The notes: generated by a model not told the origin, from the sequence alone. A stretch of DNA of 64,000 nt from Desmodus rotundus (GCF_022682495.2 NC_071387.1:147008024-147072023), one strand, 5' to 3'; positions 21,960 through 33,912 are shown, counted from the first letter of the stretch. Numbers and translations: made by a program.

Positions 21960-23110
21960 GATTATTGTTAACAAACTCTCAAAGATCTAAATCTAAAAGC
22001 TAAAATGATAGAACTTCTAGAACAAATATAGTTTAAAATTTCTTGAGAAGTCACAAGAAGTATAAACCATGTAAAGAAAACATTGATAAATTGGACCTCA
22101 TCAAAATTGCAAACTTTTCCTCTTCAAAAGAAACTGTTCAGGAAATGAAAAGATAATTGACAAACCACACACTAGAAGAGAAGCTTTGCAGAAATAGTTT
22201 ATAAGATCTAGATCTATTTCAGCAACATTAAAACGTGTGAAGGGGGCAGTCAAAAAGGAATATTGCTTAAAACAACATGAGTTACCATCATACGCTTCTA
22301 AGAATGAAAAAAAACCCAAAGAGCAAACAAACAAAAAACGAAACACGCCCCCACCCAAAAACTGATTATACCAACTGCTGGCAAGGATGAAGAGCAACAG
22401 GAACTCTATTCCTGATATGGGAATGCAAAATGGTACACTTACTTTGGAACACAGTTTTGCAGATTTTTATAAGTGTAGAGATAGTCTTATCATATGATCT
22501 TGCAGTTGCATTCTTAGGTATTTATCCAAATGATTGAAAACTATGTCTACCCCAAACCTGTATGTGAATGTTTATAGCAGCTTAATTTATAATCAGCAAA
22601 TACTGGAAGCAGTTGATATGTTTTTCAATAGGCGGATAAAGTGGTACGTCCATATAGTGGGATACCAGTCAGTGATAAAAATGAGTGAGCTATCAGCCCA
22701 CCTAAAAGCAAGAATGAATATTAAATCATATTGCTAAGCAAAAAGAGCACCTTAAAAAGGCTGCATGCTATATGATTCCATTTACAGAACTTTATATCAC
22801 AAAGTATATATATTTATACATAAATATATATAAATTAAAAAGATAAATTAGAAGTTGATAGATATCAGGATGAAATGCAGAATGTGACAAAAGAACCTAA
22901 TTGTATTACAAATGAGTAAAATAACCTAAGGAAGACAATATGGGGAGGGAAGGTGCTGACCTAAGTAGCTTGGTAAATGAGTGGAGGCTGTGAGACAAAA
23001 GGAACTGTACGCAAGGATTTGTTCTACTTGTTAAAGTTGTTTTTTGTGGGTGTATGGATTAACAATTCTGAAACCACTATACATACATATTGGGATTGAA
23101 TAAATGAGTA
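21960..23110 (+). mobile_element. Ancient L1M ORF2 C-terminal region, sense
   Basis: 'ttggacctcatcaaaattgc', 'aagaaactgttcaggaaatg', 'gctggcaaggatgaagagca' and 'atgtttatagcagcttaatt' are sense L1 ORF2 landmarks in the right order. Frames are broken throughout. An AT-rich simple tract lies at about 22804-22845. Confidence 0.8.
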
Positions 23111-24395
23111 AATAGATGGCAGAGACTGGGAACCAGGGTGCAGATAAACAGAGGTGAAGCTAGAAGGATCCATGTGGTAATGGCTTTGAATTGGAGACAT
23201 AAATATGAACTTGTATTTAGCATAATATAAATATGTATGTGGTTACAGATAGAGATACGTGCACATACATGGATTAGTATACACACATGTATTTTCTTGC
23301 TCTGTCATCTGACAGAGGCCAGAAGCAACAACACCTCACTGGCAATTAGCAAATTCATCACCTAGATTTGGGTTTTTAATGACATCACAAAGAGCAACAG
23401 TGCTCCTTGGAGAAACAGCTGATTCTAGGACTGGGGCAGGCAGTATTGAATACAAAAGGTGAGCTGGACCACCTTGAGGTACCAGAAAGTAAGTCCTCAA
23501 AGAAGTATAAGTTGATGCGTGCATATCAAAGGGACATAGAAGCCAGCTAAAAAAACTCTCAGTGGACAAAGCTGGAATAATTTAAGAAACAAAATAAGTG
23601 ATTTAATGTTGGGTTGTGACTCAGAATACAAAATAAATATCCATGAGTCCATGGCGATTTAAGTTAATAATTGAATAGATACATAAAGAGGAGAATAGAC
23701 TAATACAACATAGAATTCAAAATAACTTATATAGATGTTCTCCCCTCAGAGGGTGGAGCAAAACCTCCCACCCCTTAAGTGTGGACTTAATATATTGACT
23801 TCCTTCTAACTAGTTTAGTTGGAAAGAGGAAAGAAGGACTATCTTTATCAGGGAGAGAGTGGACAGGCGATCAAGGTTGACATCTGTGATAAGCCACATT
23901 GATAGCATGTACTCTTGAAATAATGTCATAAGAAATGGCCCTTCACCTCTGTTAGCTTCCTCCCAAGAGCCCCTAACTCCATTTTAACAGGAGAAGCCCA
24001 CCAGACAAATCCGAACTGAGGGACACTCTACATAATACCTAATCAGCTCTACTGAAAATTGTCAGGGTGGTCAGAAAACAAACCAACAACAAAATCTGAG
24101 AAATGGTCACAGCCTAGAGGATCTGAAGGAAATTCGAACTGGGCGTAATACCATATTCTGCATGGGATCCTGGAACAGAGACATGACATTAGTGAAACTA
24201 AGGAGACCTGAACGAAGTGCAGACTTTAGTTGAAAACGGCAAGTCAACGTTGGCTCATTGTCTGTGACAAATATGCCTTACTAATCGCTGTCAGATGTTG
24301 GAATTGGGAGATACTGAGTGTGGGGTGTATGGAAACTCTGTAAGTACTTATAGCTCTCCATAAACTAAGAAAAGTATCCTTAAAATATGTATGTA
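23111..24395 (+). mobile_element. L1M 3' UTR, sense (continuation)
   Basis: Long non-coding run with L1M 3' UTR text ('tccatgagtccatggcgatt', 'tatggaaactctgtaagtac') ending near 'cttaaaatatgtatg'. Likely the 3' UTR of the preceding L1M fragment, or of a second copy. The junction was not resolved. Confidence 0.55.
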
Positions 24396-24937
24396 AATAC
24401 GTATGTGTGGGGAGAGGTAGCATTTCCTAAAGTCCAGGTAATATGGCATTCGGGTTTCTGTTTGGTTCTGTTGGTTTTCCAAAATCAAGTAGTTGGTTCT
24501 CAACTGATTTAATGATTTTAAGTCAGCACCTTCATATCTTCTCGGGAAACTGTTTTTGTATTTTCTTCTGGTCTGTCAATGATCCCACGAGTGGGATTGA
24601 TTTACTGTGTGCTCGGGTAGACAGCATTAGAGACGTGAACAATGAGGTGGTTGCTGGTATAAAACTTGACTTTTCCTGACAATTATTGCTTAAGTCCTCT
24701 TGACTTGTGAGGCAATATTTCCCCAAGAAATAAAAGAGTTTTTATACTTCTTAAAATCTAGGGAATTGAAAAGAAAGGCAGACATAAAACTTTTTAATTA
24801 TTCTAATGAAAAATAAGTATTGGAAGCAATTCAACACATTGAAATGTTTGGAATCCAACACATAAAAATGTTTGTAGCAAACCTGGTGAAAGCAAATATA
24901 AAACCAGAAAGAATGTCAAAAACAGGAAACTATAAAT
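24396..24937. other. No recognisable feature
   Basis: Unique-looking sequence. Short frames on both strands look like chance. Confidence 0.45.
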
Positions 24938-24938
24938 A

Positions 24939-25113
24939 CAAACATACCTCAGAGACATTGTGGGTTTGGTTCCAGACCATGGCAATAAAGCAAGTATTGC
25001 AATAAAGTGAATCGTAATCTTCTTACTGGTGGAGGGTCTTGCCTTCAATTTGTAAAAATTGCAACATCTGTGGAGGGTAATAAAGCAGAGTGCAATAAAC
25101 TGAGGTATGGCTG
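24939..25113. mobile_element. Tigger-like (TcMar) non-autonomous element
   Basis: The left end CAAACATACCTC and the complement of the right end CAGCCATACCTC are TIRs. TA precedes on the left (24937-24938), and TG follows on the right, a decayed TA. Inner text 'ggttccagaccatggcaata' and 'aagcaagtattgcaataaag' is characteristic of Tigger-derived elements. 175 bp, no coding capacity. Confidence 0.8.
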
Positions 25114-25955
25114 TGCCATAGTACATCATTGAAAATAGTTCTAAACGGGGAAGGAACATGCTTAGTTAAGAGAATGAATGTATTTCTCCTATTTGTTTCT
25201 CCTTATCATTTTTTTCCTGCTGACCTTAGAGATTCTATTGCAAAGTAACCAAATTTTAAGTCTCTTAACATCTCAGATTTTTGTAGGTGTTTGCACAGTG
25301 TGAAGGGAAGGGAATAGTATTTAAAAAATTAGCTGTTTTACTATGTATTTTTGCTTTTGTAAAAGCTCTACTGTGAAATCAGAAAGATATTATAGAAATT
25401 CTCAACTTCTCCCTATCTATTTTCTGAGAAAGTATGTGTGCGCACACACATTCACAAGCATCACACTGCAAACCCCACAGCCTGCATGCTCACCTGTGCC
25501 TACACGCTGGCCGCACAAGAGGGAAGGGGCAGTGCCACTTAATCCAGAGAGTCTGCAAGTGAGTGAGGTTAAGACAACTTCTAGTGTGGTAAATTGTCAG
25601 ATTTGTCAGCCAACTGTTTGCTGAGACTGGGAGAATAGGGCATAGGACAGGTGAGTTTTAGCCTAAGGGAGAGTGATCATGAGCAGGAATTGCCCAAGAG
25701 GGAAATTCAAGATAGGAAGTTAGCAAGAGAATGCCTGAACAATCAGGGCCAGCAGGAGCTTTACCTCTATAGGAAAGAATAAATTCCATTTTGCAATTTT
25801 ATCCTGAGGAACCCTCTGTAGGGAAACTCCAGCATAGCCTTGAAACCAGAATAACTGGTTTTGAGACTTAAGAGCAGAATATTTGACTGTGTTTTTTCAC
25901 ATAGAGCAGAGAGAAAATGCCATTGCACAAGGACCCGGGACCTGCTTCCAGTATC
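25114..25955. other. No recognisable feature
   Basis: Mixed sequence without a recognised repeat or exon. A short (CA)-rich patch lies at 25438-25452. Confidence 0.4.
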
Positions 25956-25959
25956 CAAT

Positions 25960-26475
25960 GTTCCTCTAATTTAACTTCTAACTTTGGGGAAAGCATCTCA
26001 CTGCTCTTGATAGGGGACTTGGAAAATTTTAGTTTAAGGTAAAAGGTTATGAGCCTACTAAGTAATGTATGTGCTAAGCTTTTGTTTCAGAAACTGCAGA
26101 TAAGGACCATCCTGGCTCCTGGGAAACAGCTGACCTCCTGGGGCACTGCTAAAGATTACCGCCTGGGGACAACTGGAGGCATCTGGGCCTTTGTATGCCA
26201 GGGAGAGACAGACGACCACCCCTGGGAACAGCTAACTGTCTAGGACAGCAATGTTGCAGCTTCTTTCACCTAATCCTCCCTGAATCTCAAAGCCCTCGCC
26301 GCACCTTGTTTGTTCTCTATTATAAAAAGTCTGGCCTGGAAAGAGAAGGGAAGATGGTCTGATAGGGTATGAACCCACCATCTTCTCAGATCGCTGGCCA
26401 TCTGAATAAAGCGCCCATAAAGATTCAATCGCTATCATTGCTTTTTGGGTTTGGTAGTGATGGGCAGCCCCAATG
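25960..26475 (+). mobile_element. Probable solo LTR of an endogenous retrovirus (gamma-type layout)
   Basis: A TATA box (tataaaaag, 26321-26329) lies 84 bp upstream of a poly(A) signal (aataaa, 26405-26410). A U5-like stretch of 60-70 bp follows. This spacing is typical of simple retroviral LTRs with a short R. GC-richer than its surroundings. Neither the 5' TG end nor the 3' CA end nor a target duplication could be fixed, and no internal viral genes adjoin, so it is called a solo LTR with moderate doubt. Confidence 0.5.
26321..26329 (+). promoter_or_regulatory. TATA box of the probable LTR
   Basis: 'ttctctattataaaaagtct' context; paired with the aataaa at 26405-26410. Confidence 0.5.
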
Positions 26476-28043
26476 CCAGTGTCTTTATGGTTTCACTCTG
26501 ACCTTTGTTTGTTTTTCAATAGAATTATTGGACTAGAAGCTCTCCAATCCCTTTCAAACCTACTTTTCTAAGAGGCTAGGAGGGTGATGTAAGTATCTGA
26601 TCAAATTTCTCAGATACCTTCCTCAGAAAACTAGCACATTAAGAATATAGCGTTAGATGAGGTTTACAGAATTCGGATTCCACAACTAAATAGATGAATT
26701 TTAGTATTTTGTTCTTCCCATGCCCAATTTTTTTCTCAAGTTGTGAATATAGATTATTTTATATCTGACCAAATTACCTAGCTATCCTTCCATTGTTTGC
26801 CTATAACTTCCCTTTCCCTTTATATGTTGCTCATAGTTCTTAGAAATGAAGTTGAAGCAAGTTCAGGTACTTGTTGGCCAGAGTCCAGACTCCAGGGCTC
26901 CAGGGACTCCGTGCAGTGGGGCACATTCCTATTTCTAATGGCTGTGGACTCATTCTGCTTCTCACATTTTGCATGCAGGCCACCCTCAGAACATCGCAGA
27001 AAGATCCCTTATTGTTCTCAAGACTAATCTGATCCCTTAGAAATATTAAGATCATACATGCCAAGTTCCTGGAAGTGATTTTATGGCAAAATTTGGGCTT
27101 TTGACTCTGATATTTTGAGTTCAGTAAGAATAGACAAGCAAGTCAGTTCTGCATGGGACATGTTTCCATTACACACCCTGGCGTGGGTCCCTGCTGTGGT
27201 GGCAGTAATACCACATTTCACTACTCTGGACTTTCCGAGGACACTAGAAGGCTGGCGAGCTGTTGGTCTTTTGCTGACTGTTGTCCGTGGACTTGTCATG
27301 GAGCATGGATGAGCATTGACAGGAATACTCTTTTCATGGGAAGCGGCCATTCAAAAGGGGGAGGAGAGGGTTTCTGCACATCAGCCATTCCCAGGATTTT
27401 GAGGTGACAATTGATTAGGATGCAGGTGATGTACTGTATGAAACTCCTAACCACGAGTCTTCAACGGACAAATTAGGGGATTTTCTCAGTCATCAGCTGC
27501 TTGATCGATTGTCTGAGAGTTCAAACTGCTTTGGACTGATTCTTGGTGACAATCTTGTTAAGCTGTGACACTCCATGTCTCTAATGTCTTCATTCTAGTC
27601 CAAATGCTCATATAAAGTCCATTCAGGGGAAATAGTAAGATTTCAGCAGTCAACTGAAAAACTACCTTCACATATTACACATGGAATGATTTTAAAAATA
27701 AGACAAAAGGAAATATATTAATCAAATAAAATTGACCCATATTCCCTTAAGGGCAAACATAAAACTTGGAATGAAAAAATCCTCAAGATGTTAAGAATAT
27801 AGTGGATCACTTATACCCTACACCTAACCACAGTGAGAATAAAAAGCAAACATCGAGTTTATTGTGTTACTGTTTTTAAACTCTCTGAAGACAGTGCATC
27901 CCTTGGCACCTGCACCCGAGTGATGTCTCCCGGTCACCCTTCATCCCCTTCGTATGCTGTTGGTCCTGACAGAGGTATGACTCTGAGGAGTAGTGTAACC
28001 TAAGCATGCCTTTCTTTTATAGCATGTTTCCTAACATGTGCTT
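26476..28043. other. No recognisable gene
   Basis: About 1.5 kb. Overlapping frames at 26797-27407 on both strands show no known domain and no matching splice structure. Confidence 0.4.
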
Positions 28044-28060
28044 AAGAAAAGCTCAATTCT

Positions 28061-28310
28061 CTGGTTATATTTTGTTAACCAGAGACATTGAAGTTAAGAA
28101 CAATCTAACAATAGCCAGGGCGGGGGGGGGGGGGGGGGCGGGGACAGTGGGAAGAGGGGATTACAGGAACTACTATAAAGGACACATGGACAAAACCAAG
28201 TGGGAGGGTGGAGGTGGGGGAGGGAGATGGGTTCAGCTGGGGTGGGGTGGAGGGATGGGGAGAAAAGGCATACAACTGTAATTGAATAACAATAAAAATT
28301 AAAAAAAAAA
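28061..28310 (+). mobile_element. Young 5'-truncated L1 (3' UTR only)
   Basis: Flanked by a perfect 17-bp target duplication (AAGAAAAGCTCAATTCT, 28044-28060 and 28311-28327). Contains L1 3' UTR text 'aaaggacacatggacaaaac', a G tract and the terminal 'ttgaataacaataaaaatt' plus a short A tail. The intact duplication marks it as recent. Only about 250 bp of the L1 3' end was copied. Confidence 0.93.
28122..28138 (+). repeat. Poly(G) tract, 17 G
   Basis: An uninterrupted run of 17 G in the L1 3' UTR purine tract, followed by more G blocks up to about 28260. G-quadruplex potential on the L1 sense strand. Confidence 0.95.
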
Positions 28311-28604
28311 AAGAAAAGCTCAATTCTTCACGAAGAGGAGTTGGAATTCTTCCCCTGTTTTGTAGGATATTTTAGAGAAGTTGCTCGGTGTCCGGTGAAG
28401 CTGATTCAGTTTATCACCTTGGAGCTGCGTTCCTGCTTTCACTGGCACGTAATCTTGACTCTCCACTATTTTTTTCTCCTTTTCTCTTTTCTCTCATATT
28501 TCAATGAGCTTTGGCATTTCTCTGTTTCCTATTTCTGCCATTTCCTTTCTTTTGCAGTGTTTCCTCTAAGAGTATGGATATAAGTTCTTTGGGGCTGAAG
28601 ACAT

Positions 28605-29440
28605 TTATTATCCCCTTGCATTCCTCACTGCTGTAAGTAGTATTACATGCTGCTGAGTTGGCTATGGGTTCTGGCGACCCTATGAATGAGCTGTGTCCAC
28701 AGTGTCCCATCCTCCACAGCCCTGCTCAGCTCCTGTAGACTCATGTCTGTGGCTTCTTTTATGCAGTCAGTCCATCTCATGTTTGGTCTTCCTCTTTTCC
28801 TGCTGCCTTCCAGTTTCCCAGCAGCATTGTCTTTTCCAAAGAACCCCGCCTTCTTGTGATGCTGAAGTAGGACAGCTTCAGTTTTGTCGTTTTTACTTTC
28901 CGTGATGTTTCAGACTTAGTATGCACGAGGGCCCACATGTTTGTCTTTCTGGTGGTTCAGTGTATCTGTAGCTCTCTCCGCCAACATCATGTGTCAAATG
29001 AATCCATTTTTTTCCCAATCAGTCTTCTTCACTGTCCAATTTTCACATCCACATGTAGTAATTAGGAACACAAGTGTGTAGATGATCTTAGACTTGGCCT
29101 CTACTGACACATCTTTGCTCTTGACCACATTTCCTAATTCGTCCCCTGCTGCCCTTCTGAGTCTCTGTCTTCTCTTGATCTCTTGGCTGCAGCCTGCATT
29201 TGAATTGATGACTGAGCCCTTGGCAAGCAAAATCTTTAACAATGTCAATGTTTTTGTTCTCTGTGTTCAACTTGTGTATTTTTTCTGAAGTCATGTATTT
29301 TGTCTTCTTGACGTTCAGATGCAGTCCTGCTTTGGCACTTTCTTCTTCCACTTTCGTCATCTCTACATCCTGCCAGTGAGATGGGATCATCCGTGTATCT
29401 TAAGTAATTGATATTTCTTCCACCAATTTTCATTCTCTTT
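28605..29440 (-). mobile_element. RTE/BovB-like LINE fragment (5'-truncated)
   Basis: The minus strand encodes the C-terminal part of an RTE-clade reverse transcriptase in broken frames. In order: 'KIGGRNINYLRYTDDPISL' (29433-29380; the YxDD catalytic motif reads YTDD), 'VEEESAKAGLHLNVKKTKYM' (about 29350-29290), 'CSQEIKRRQRLRRAAGDEL' (about 29190-29130), 'ITTCGCENWTVKK' (29060-29020), and a C-terminal 'GRPNMRWTDCIKEATDMSL' coded at about 28790-28735. This order is that of RTE/BovB elements, not L1 or L2. At least two frameshifts; no TSD fixed. The upstream apurinic endonuclease and the RT N-terminal part are absent. Confidence 0.82.
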
Positions 29441-29574
29441 TCACCTTAACTAGTAAGAGACTATTATTAGGTTCCTATATGTAGCTGTGGTCATGTTAGG
29501 CACTTGATATTTATCTGTTCATTTTTTCAGTCATCACAAATAGTAGGTTTCGTTATCTGAATTGAAAGGTTTCA

Positions 29575-29850
29575 CCTATAAATGGAACTTATCAACAAAA
29601 CCAACAAGTGAGCAAAATAGAACCAGAGACATTGAAATGAAGAACAATCTGACAGTAACCAGAGGAGAGGTAGGAGGGGGTAATGGAGGGAAAGGGGGGA
29701 AGGGTTTTCAGGAACAACTATAAAGGACACATGGACAAAACCAAAGGGGGGTAGGATCAGGGTGGGAAGTGGGGATGGCTGGGGTGGGGGGGTAGTGGTG
29801 GGGGGGAAAATGGGGATAACTGTACTTGAACAACAATAAAAAATGTGAAA
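29575..29850 (+). mobile_element. L1 3' UTR, 5'-truncated insertion
   Basis: 'aaccagagacattgaaatga', 'aaggacacatggacaaaacc' and the tail 'cttgaacaacaataaaaaat' match the young L1 3' UTR at 28061 but with more differences. The G-rich block 29640-29810 is the L1 purine tract. A possible imperfect duplication ('ggtttcacctat' / 'agttaacctcat') flanks it. Confidence 0.85.
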
Positions 29851-29894
29851 AAAAGTTAACCTCATACAAAACAAGAGAAAGAGTAAAGCTCACT

Positions 29895-30022
29895 ATGTGC
29901 GGTGACGGATGCTGACTAGACACACCATGGGGGTCATTTCACAATACATACAATACTGACTCATTACGTCATATCCCTGATGCTAATATTGTGTCATGTC
30001 AACTATATTTCAATAAAAAGGA
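29895..30022 (+). mobile_element. Older L1 3' end fragment
   Basis: 'atgctaatattgtgtcatgt' followed by 'caactatatttcaataaaaa' is the typical 3' terminus of L1MA/L1MB-type elements. Confidence 0.7.
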
Positions 30023-30029
30023 TTTAAAA

Positions 30030-31485
30030 AGTAAGGTTAAAAATGATTACGTAACATCCTTTATATTAAACTCCAGTAAGTAGTAGAGTTTTTATGTGAA
30101 GGCAGAATAATTTGACTCCAATGATCAATCTTTTGAATTCACAGATTTATTTTATACATATTAGTTTTCTATGAAGCCTAATAACATTAATATCTTATAT
30201 TATTGTGCATTTACTGTGCCCAGTCATGGTGTTAATATTTCATATATATTAGTCTACCGAATTCTCAGAGCAGTCTCCTGCAGCAAGAATAAACATTTCC
30301 TTGAAGAAGTGAAGCCACTTTCCTGGGCTCGCACAGGTAGGAAAGGGCACCGCTTTAGAGCATTGCCCTGGAGTCGTGTGCCACAGGCTGCTAAATCTTG
30401 AGTCAATTTTTGAGAATAAATTTCATGTACAGAATTAGACATATTCATACATGACCCTGACTGCTGTTGTCAGGAATAAGGGACAAGTGACAACTGCAGA
30501 TTTATACAGTGTGTGCATTTTTATAAATAGGTTCTTTATGTTTTAGTTTTAAAAAGGGACCTAGCTGTATTCAAAATTTCCAGTTTATTCAGTGACTTTG
30601 GCTAGATCTAGCTTGCTGTGGGATGAAAAACTAGACTTTGGTAGCCAAGTTATTTGAATACCAAATACAGGTTCTTCCAATTCAGTCATTTGCTAATTGG
30701 TCTTCTCCTACCTGAGGACCTGGCCTGGTGTTTGTGTCTACATTTAAATAGCACTTGCCGACCAGAACCTTTCAGTAGTTCCTGCTATCTTGTGATCATA
30801 AGGACGTATTAATACATTTTTAAATCATGAATTTCAAGTTACGGGGTGTCACTGTGAGCAGTGTGGCAATAACTGCTTTTGCAGAGCCGCATTTTATTGC
30901 TTTTTTTATGTAAAAAGCACTAGACAGAGGCACAGAAAACTGTGACGCTACATTCTAAATCTTTGAGAAATCACACATGTATTGCACATGTTGACTGTGG
31001 ATTTCTTTGAAAAGCAATTTACTTTATAAGTAAAATTAAAATTTCAACTGTCATATGTGCATCTTCATGCAGAAAATGCCTTGCACTACTTTACATTTTG
31101 CCCAGAAGGTTATTTTTTAAAACTGGCAACTGAATAGTTTAAAATCTTTCAGGTCAAATTGGGCTGGTCTTAAATTATGGATGGACTTAGCTAGGCATGG
31201 CTGCTTTATATTGTACTTGGATTTAGTGGAGAGCTGAACAGTGGGAAACCTATCCAAATGCTTAATGAGATAGTGATTCCACACACTAAAAGGTGCTGGT
31301 GTTTCTTAACGCAGTAAAATTTCACGCAGAACTGCCAGGGCTCAGCTGCACACGGGTGACACCCACACAGTTCATTCCAGCTCTCTTCATTGCTACACTG
31401 TCCATTTATGGGCACGCCATTCTCGTGGCTCTTGGGAGACTGGCGCTCAACCACTGAATCCCACAGCTAGAGATTCCTCTGCAAC
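30030..31485. other. Mostly unassigned; possible MIR near 30270-30420
   Basis: A MIR-like stretch may lie around 'tttccttgaagaagtgaagc' (30296), too diverged to call. Nothing else recognised. Confidence 0.35.
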
Positions 31486-31489
31486 CCGT

Positions 31490-31680
31490 TTCCTTCTGGG
31501 TTTAAATCCTGGCTCTACCAGTTCCCGGCTCTCCAACCATGGGCAGGTCATTTAGCCTCTCTACCCTTGTTTTGTCCCCCATTAAAAGGGATGAGAATAC
31601 TTATAGGATTATATAAAGATTCTGCCCAGTGCTGGACAAGTAGCAAATACTCAATAATTTGGTAGCTATTAATATTGCCT
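31490..31680 (+). repeat. MIR SINE
   Basis: 'gtttaaatcctggctctacc', 'gggcaggtcatttagcctct' and 'agtagcaaatactcaataat' are the MIR landmarks in order over nearly the whole element. Best-preserved MIR of the window. Confidence 0.88.
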
Positions 31681-33360
31681 GTAAGCAGAATTCCTATTTA
31701 CTCTAAGCCAGGGAGTTGTGATACTGTTCCATCATTAAATATCATTTGAGATGGAGATTCCATTCATTTCTAGGCAGCTAATTTCCATTTCTAACTTATG
31801 TTTAAGTTTATTTTCTCCTGCCACATTAAAGATTTAAGACAAATTATCAAAGGCAAATTCCTTTTTATAGGTAAAATGTTAAGTCTGCCATGTAAAAATT
31901 TATCAGGCGGTTTTTAAATACTCACAAAAAATTCCTTTAGAGTTAGACTTACAAGGGTCTAAGGATGTGGAATGGGAATCTTTGCCCTTGACACATGGAG
32001 CTGGGTTCATTAGAAATAAACACAGCTGATGGAACACTGACCTTGCGCCGGTCTGCATACTCACCAGTGTGGATAAAAAATAAACAAGGCACAGTTCTTT
32101 ACTGCTGAGCCAGCTGGGAAAATGTAACCAATCATATTATTTAGCTTGTCACAAATGTATTGTTTTAATGAATACTCATTTCTGGCCTCTCGTTCCCCTT
32201 CTCCCCACCTTGCTTTTTGATAGTGACCTCTCTCTCCGCCCAGGCATCCAATTGGTCTCCTACTGCCAAGCTACACAAGGCCTTGGAGAAACTGTGGACT
32301 TTCCCCTACGTCTCCCATCCCTTCCTGTACCTCAGAGAGGTTGAAGACAGGGCTGGACCACTTCCATGAGACTCGCTTTCAAATGCCTAAGGGGTCTAAA
32401 GCCCTTGATTTAATTTCCAGTGGTAAATTCCTAATGCCTCAGGCAACCAGGTAAGCAGCCATTTGACACTGATCCTAAGGAGAATTCCGTTCCCCTGTAC
32501 AGGCCCACAGATCTGGCAACAGGAGACTGCCTGTCCCTAAGTTCTATGAAGGTACAGATAAAGCTGAAATAAATGGACAAAGTATTTGGCACCTCTAGCT
32601 GCTCTAGCTGTAGTTATTTATCTCTCCATAGTAAGGACTGAGGAAGAGAAAGGCTTGTTTGTTATTCTAACACTGGAATTGGTCTTTTTAAAAATCATTA
32701 TTCCTTTTTGTGTGCGAACTAGTGATTTTCTGTTCTGTTCTCAGAGTGGCACATTCGAGGAAGACCTGGTTGGAGCAATGGGCTCTCCCTGGGCCCTTCG
32801 AAGCTTCCTAGTTGGCAGAGTTCTACTCTTTCTACAGCCCCCATAGAGACCATGTGTTCTCAAAACAAAAACGAAAACCCCACACAACACTTACACTGTT
32901 TTCTAAAGCCATACAGTGGGCAGATAGAAAAGAGGGAGGCAGGGTTTAGAAATACTCAGTTCAATGGCTTTTGAACTTCTGTGTTCACAACCCCCACGAA
33001 AAGAATTTTGAACAACATTTACATGTTTTGAGATTGGAGTAAAATTTTTGTAATAAGTTTAAATAAATAATTTCTGATTGTAAATATTTGTATTTAAAAA
33101 TAAAACATCATTCTTTTTATGTATCCAATAGACTATAAATATAACAGACATTTGGTAGCCAAAAATATCCTTTAAAGTTTACTTGAAAAACCCTGTAACA
33201 ATTAGACATTTTGTATTATCCATTTTTCTCCTTGAAATTTCATTTCCATTTCAAGTATGACACAGAATTTATTCTAATTACTAGTTTAACTTTATTTTTG
33301 AAAGCCTTTTTATTGATACTGGTTGTCCTCGTACAGTTGTATTTCTACAACTGTGTGTGT
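31681..33360. other. No recognisable gene
   Basis: AT-rich, unique-looking sequence. The open frame at 32586-32846 plus has no family motif. Confidence 0.4.
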
Positions 33361-33373
33361 CTTTAATTTCTCA

Positions 33374-33503
33374 TAATTTTTTTATTGTTGTTCAAGTATG
33401 GTTGTCTCCATTTTCACTCCACTATGCCCACCCATCCCCGCCTCCCACCTTTGAACCTACCCCCTTTGGCTTTGTCCATGTGTCCTTTATACACATTCCT
33501 TTT
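33374..33503 (-). mobile_element. Truncated L1 3' end, antisense
   Basis: 'attgttgttcaagtatggtt' through 'gtccatgtgtcctttataca' is the complement of the young-type L1 3' UTR. It directly abuts a second, longer antisense L1 at 33504, as if inserted at the latter's poly(A) tail. Confidence 0.82.
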
Positions 33504-33912
33504 TTTAAAATTTTCATTCAAGTACAGTTTTCTGTCTTTTCCCCCCACCCCACCCGACCCCCAGCCCTCCCTGCCTCCCTCCCCCATTTCCACCACCCCC
33601 TTGTTGTTGTCCATGTGTCTTTTATAGTTGTTCCTGTAAACCCTTTACCCTTTTCCCCCATTATCCCCTCCCCTCTCCCCTCTGGTCACTGTCAGCCTGT
33701 TCTCAATTTCAATGTCTTTGGCTATACTATGCTTGCTTGCTTGTTTTGTTTATTAGGTTCCCGTTAAAGGTGAGATCATATGGTATTTGTCCCTCACTGC
33801 CTGGCTTATTTCACTTAGCATAATGCTCTCCAGTCATCAATGCTGTTGCAAAGGGTGGGAGCTCCTTCTTTCTTTCTGCTGCATAGGATTCCATTGTGTA
33901 GAGGTACCATAG
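33504..33912 (-). mobile_element. L1 3' UTR plus ORF2 C-terminus, antisense
   Basis: 3' UTR complement 33504-33710, then the ORF2 end complement: 'gtgagatcatatggtatttg', 'cttagcataatgctctccag', 'ttctgctgcataggattcca'. 5'-truncated at about 33912. Reading frame short and not functional. Confidence 0.87.

Noticed and set aside
24803..25159. 118-codon minus frame with hydrophobic stretches
   Set aside because: It overlaps the Tigger-like element at 24939-25113 and has no conserved motif.
28006..28281. Glycine-rich 91-codon frame
   Set aside because: Produced by the G tract of the L1 3' UTR.
31700..32200. Possible conserved non-coding element
   Set aside because: Only an impression from AT-rich text; conservation cannot be judged without comparison to other genomes.
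33357..33767. 136-codon proline-rich open frame
   Set aside because: It is the complement of L1 3' UTR purine tracts, which yield Pro/Ser/His-rich low-complexity translation.
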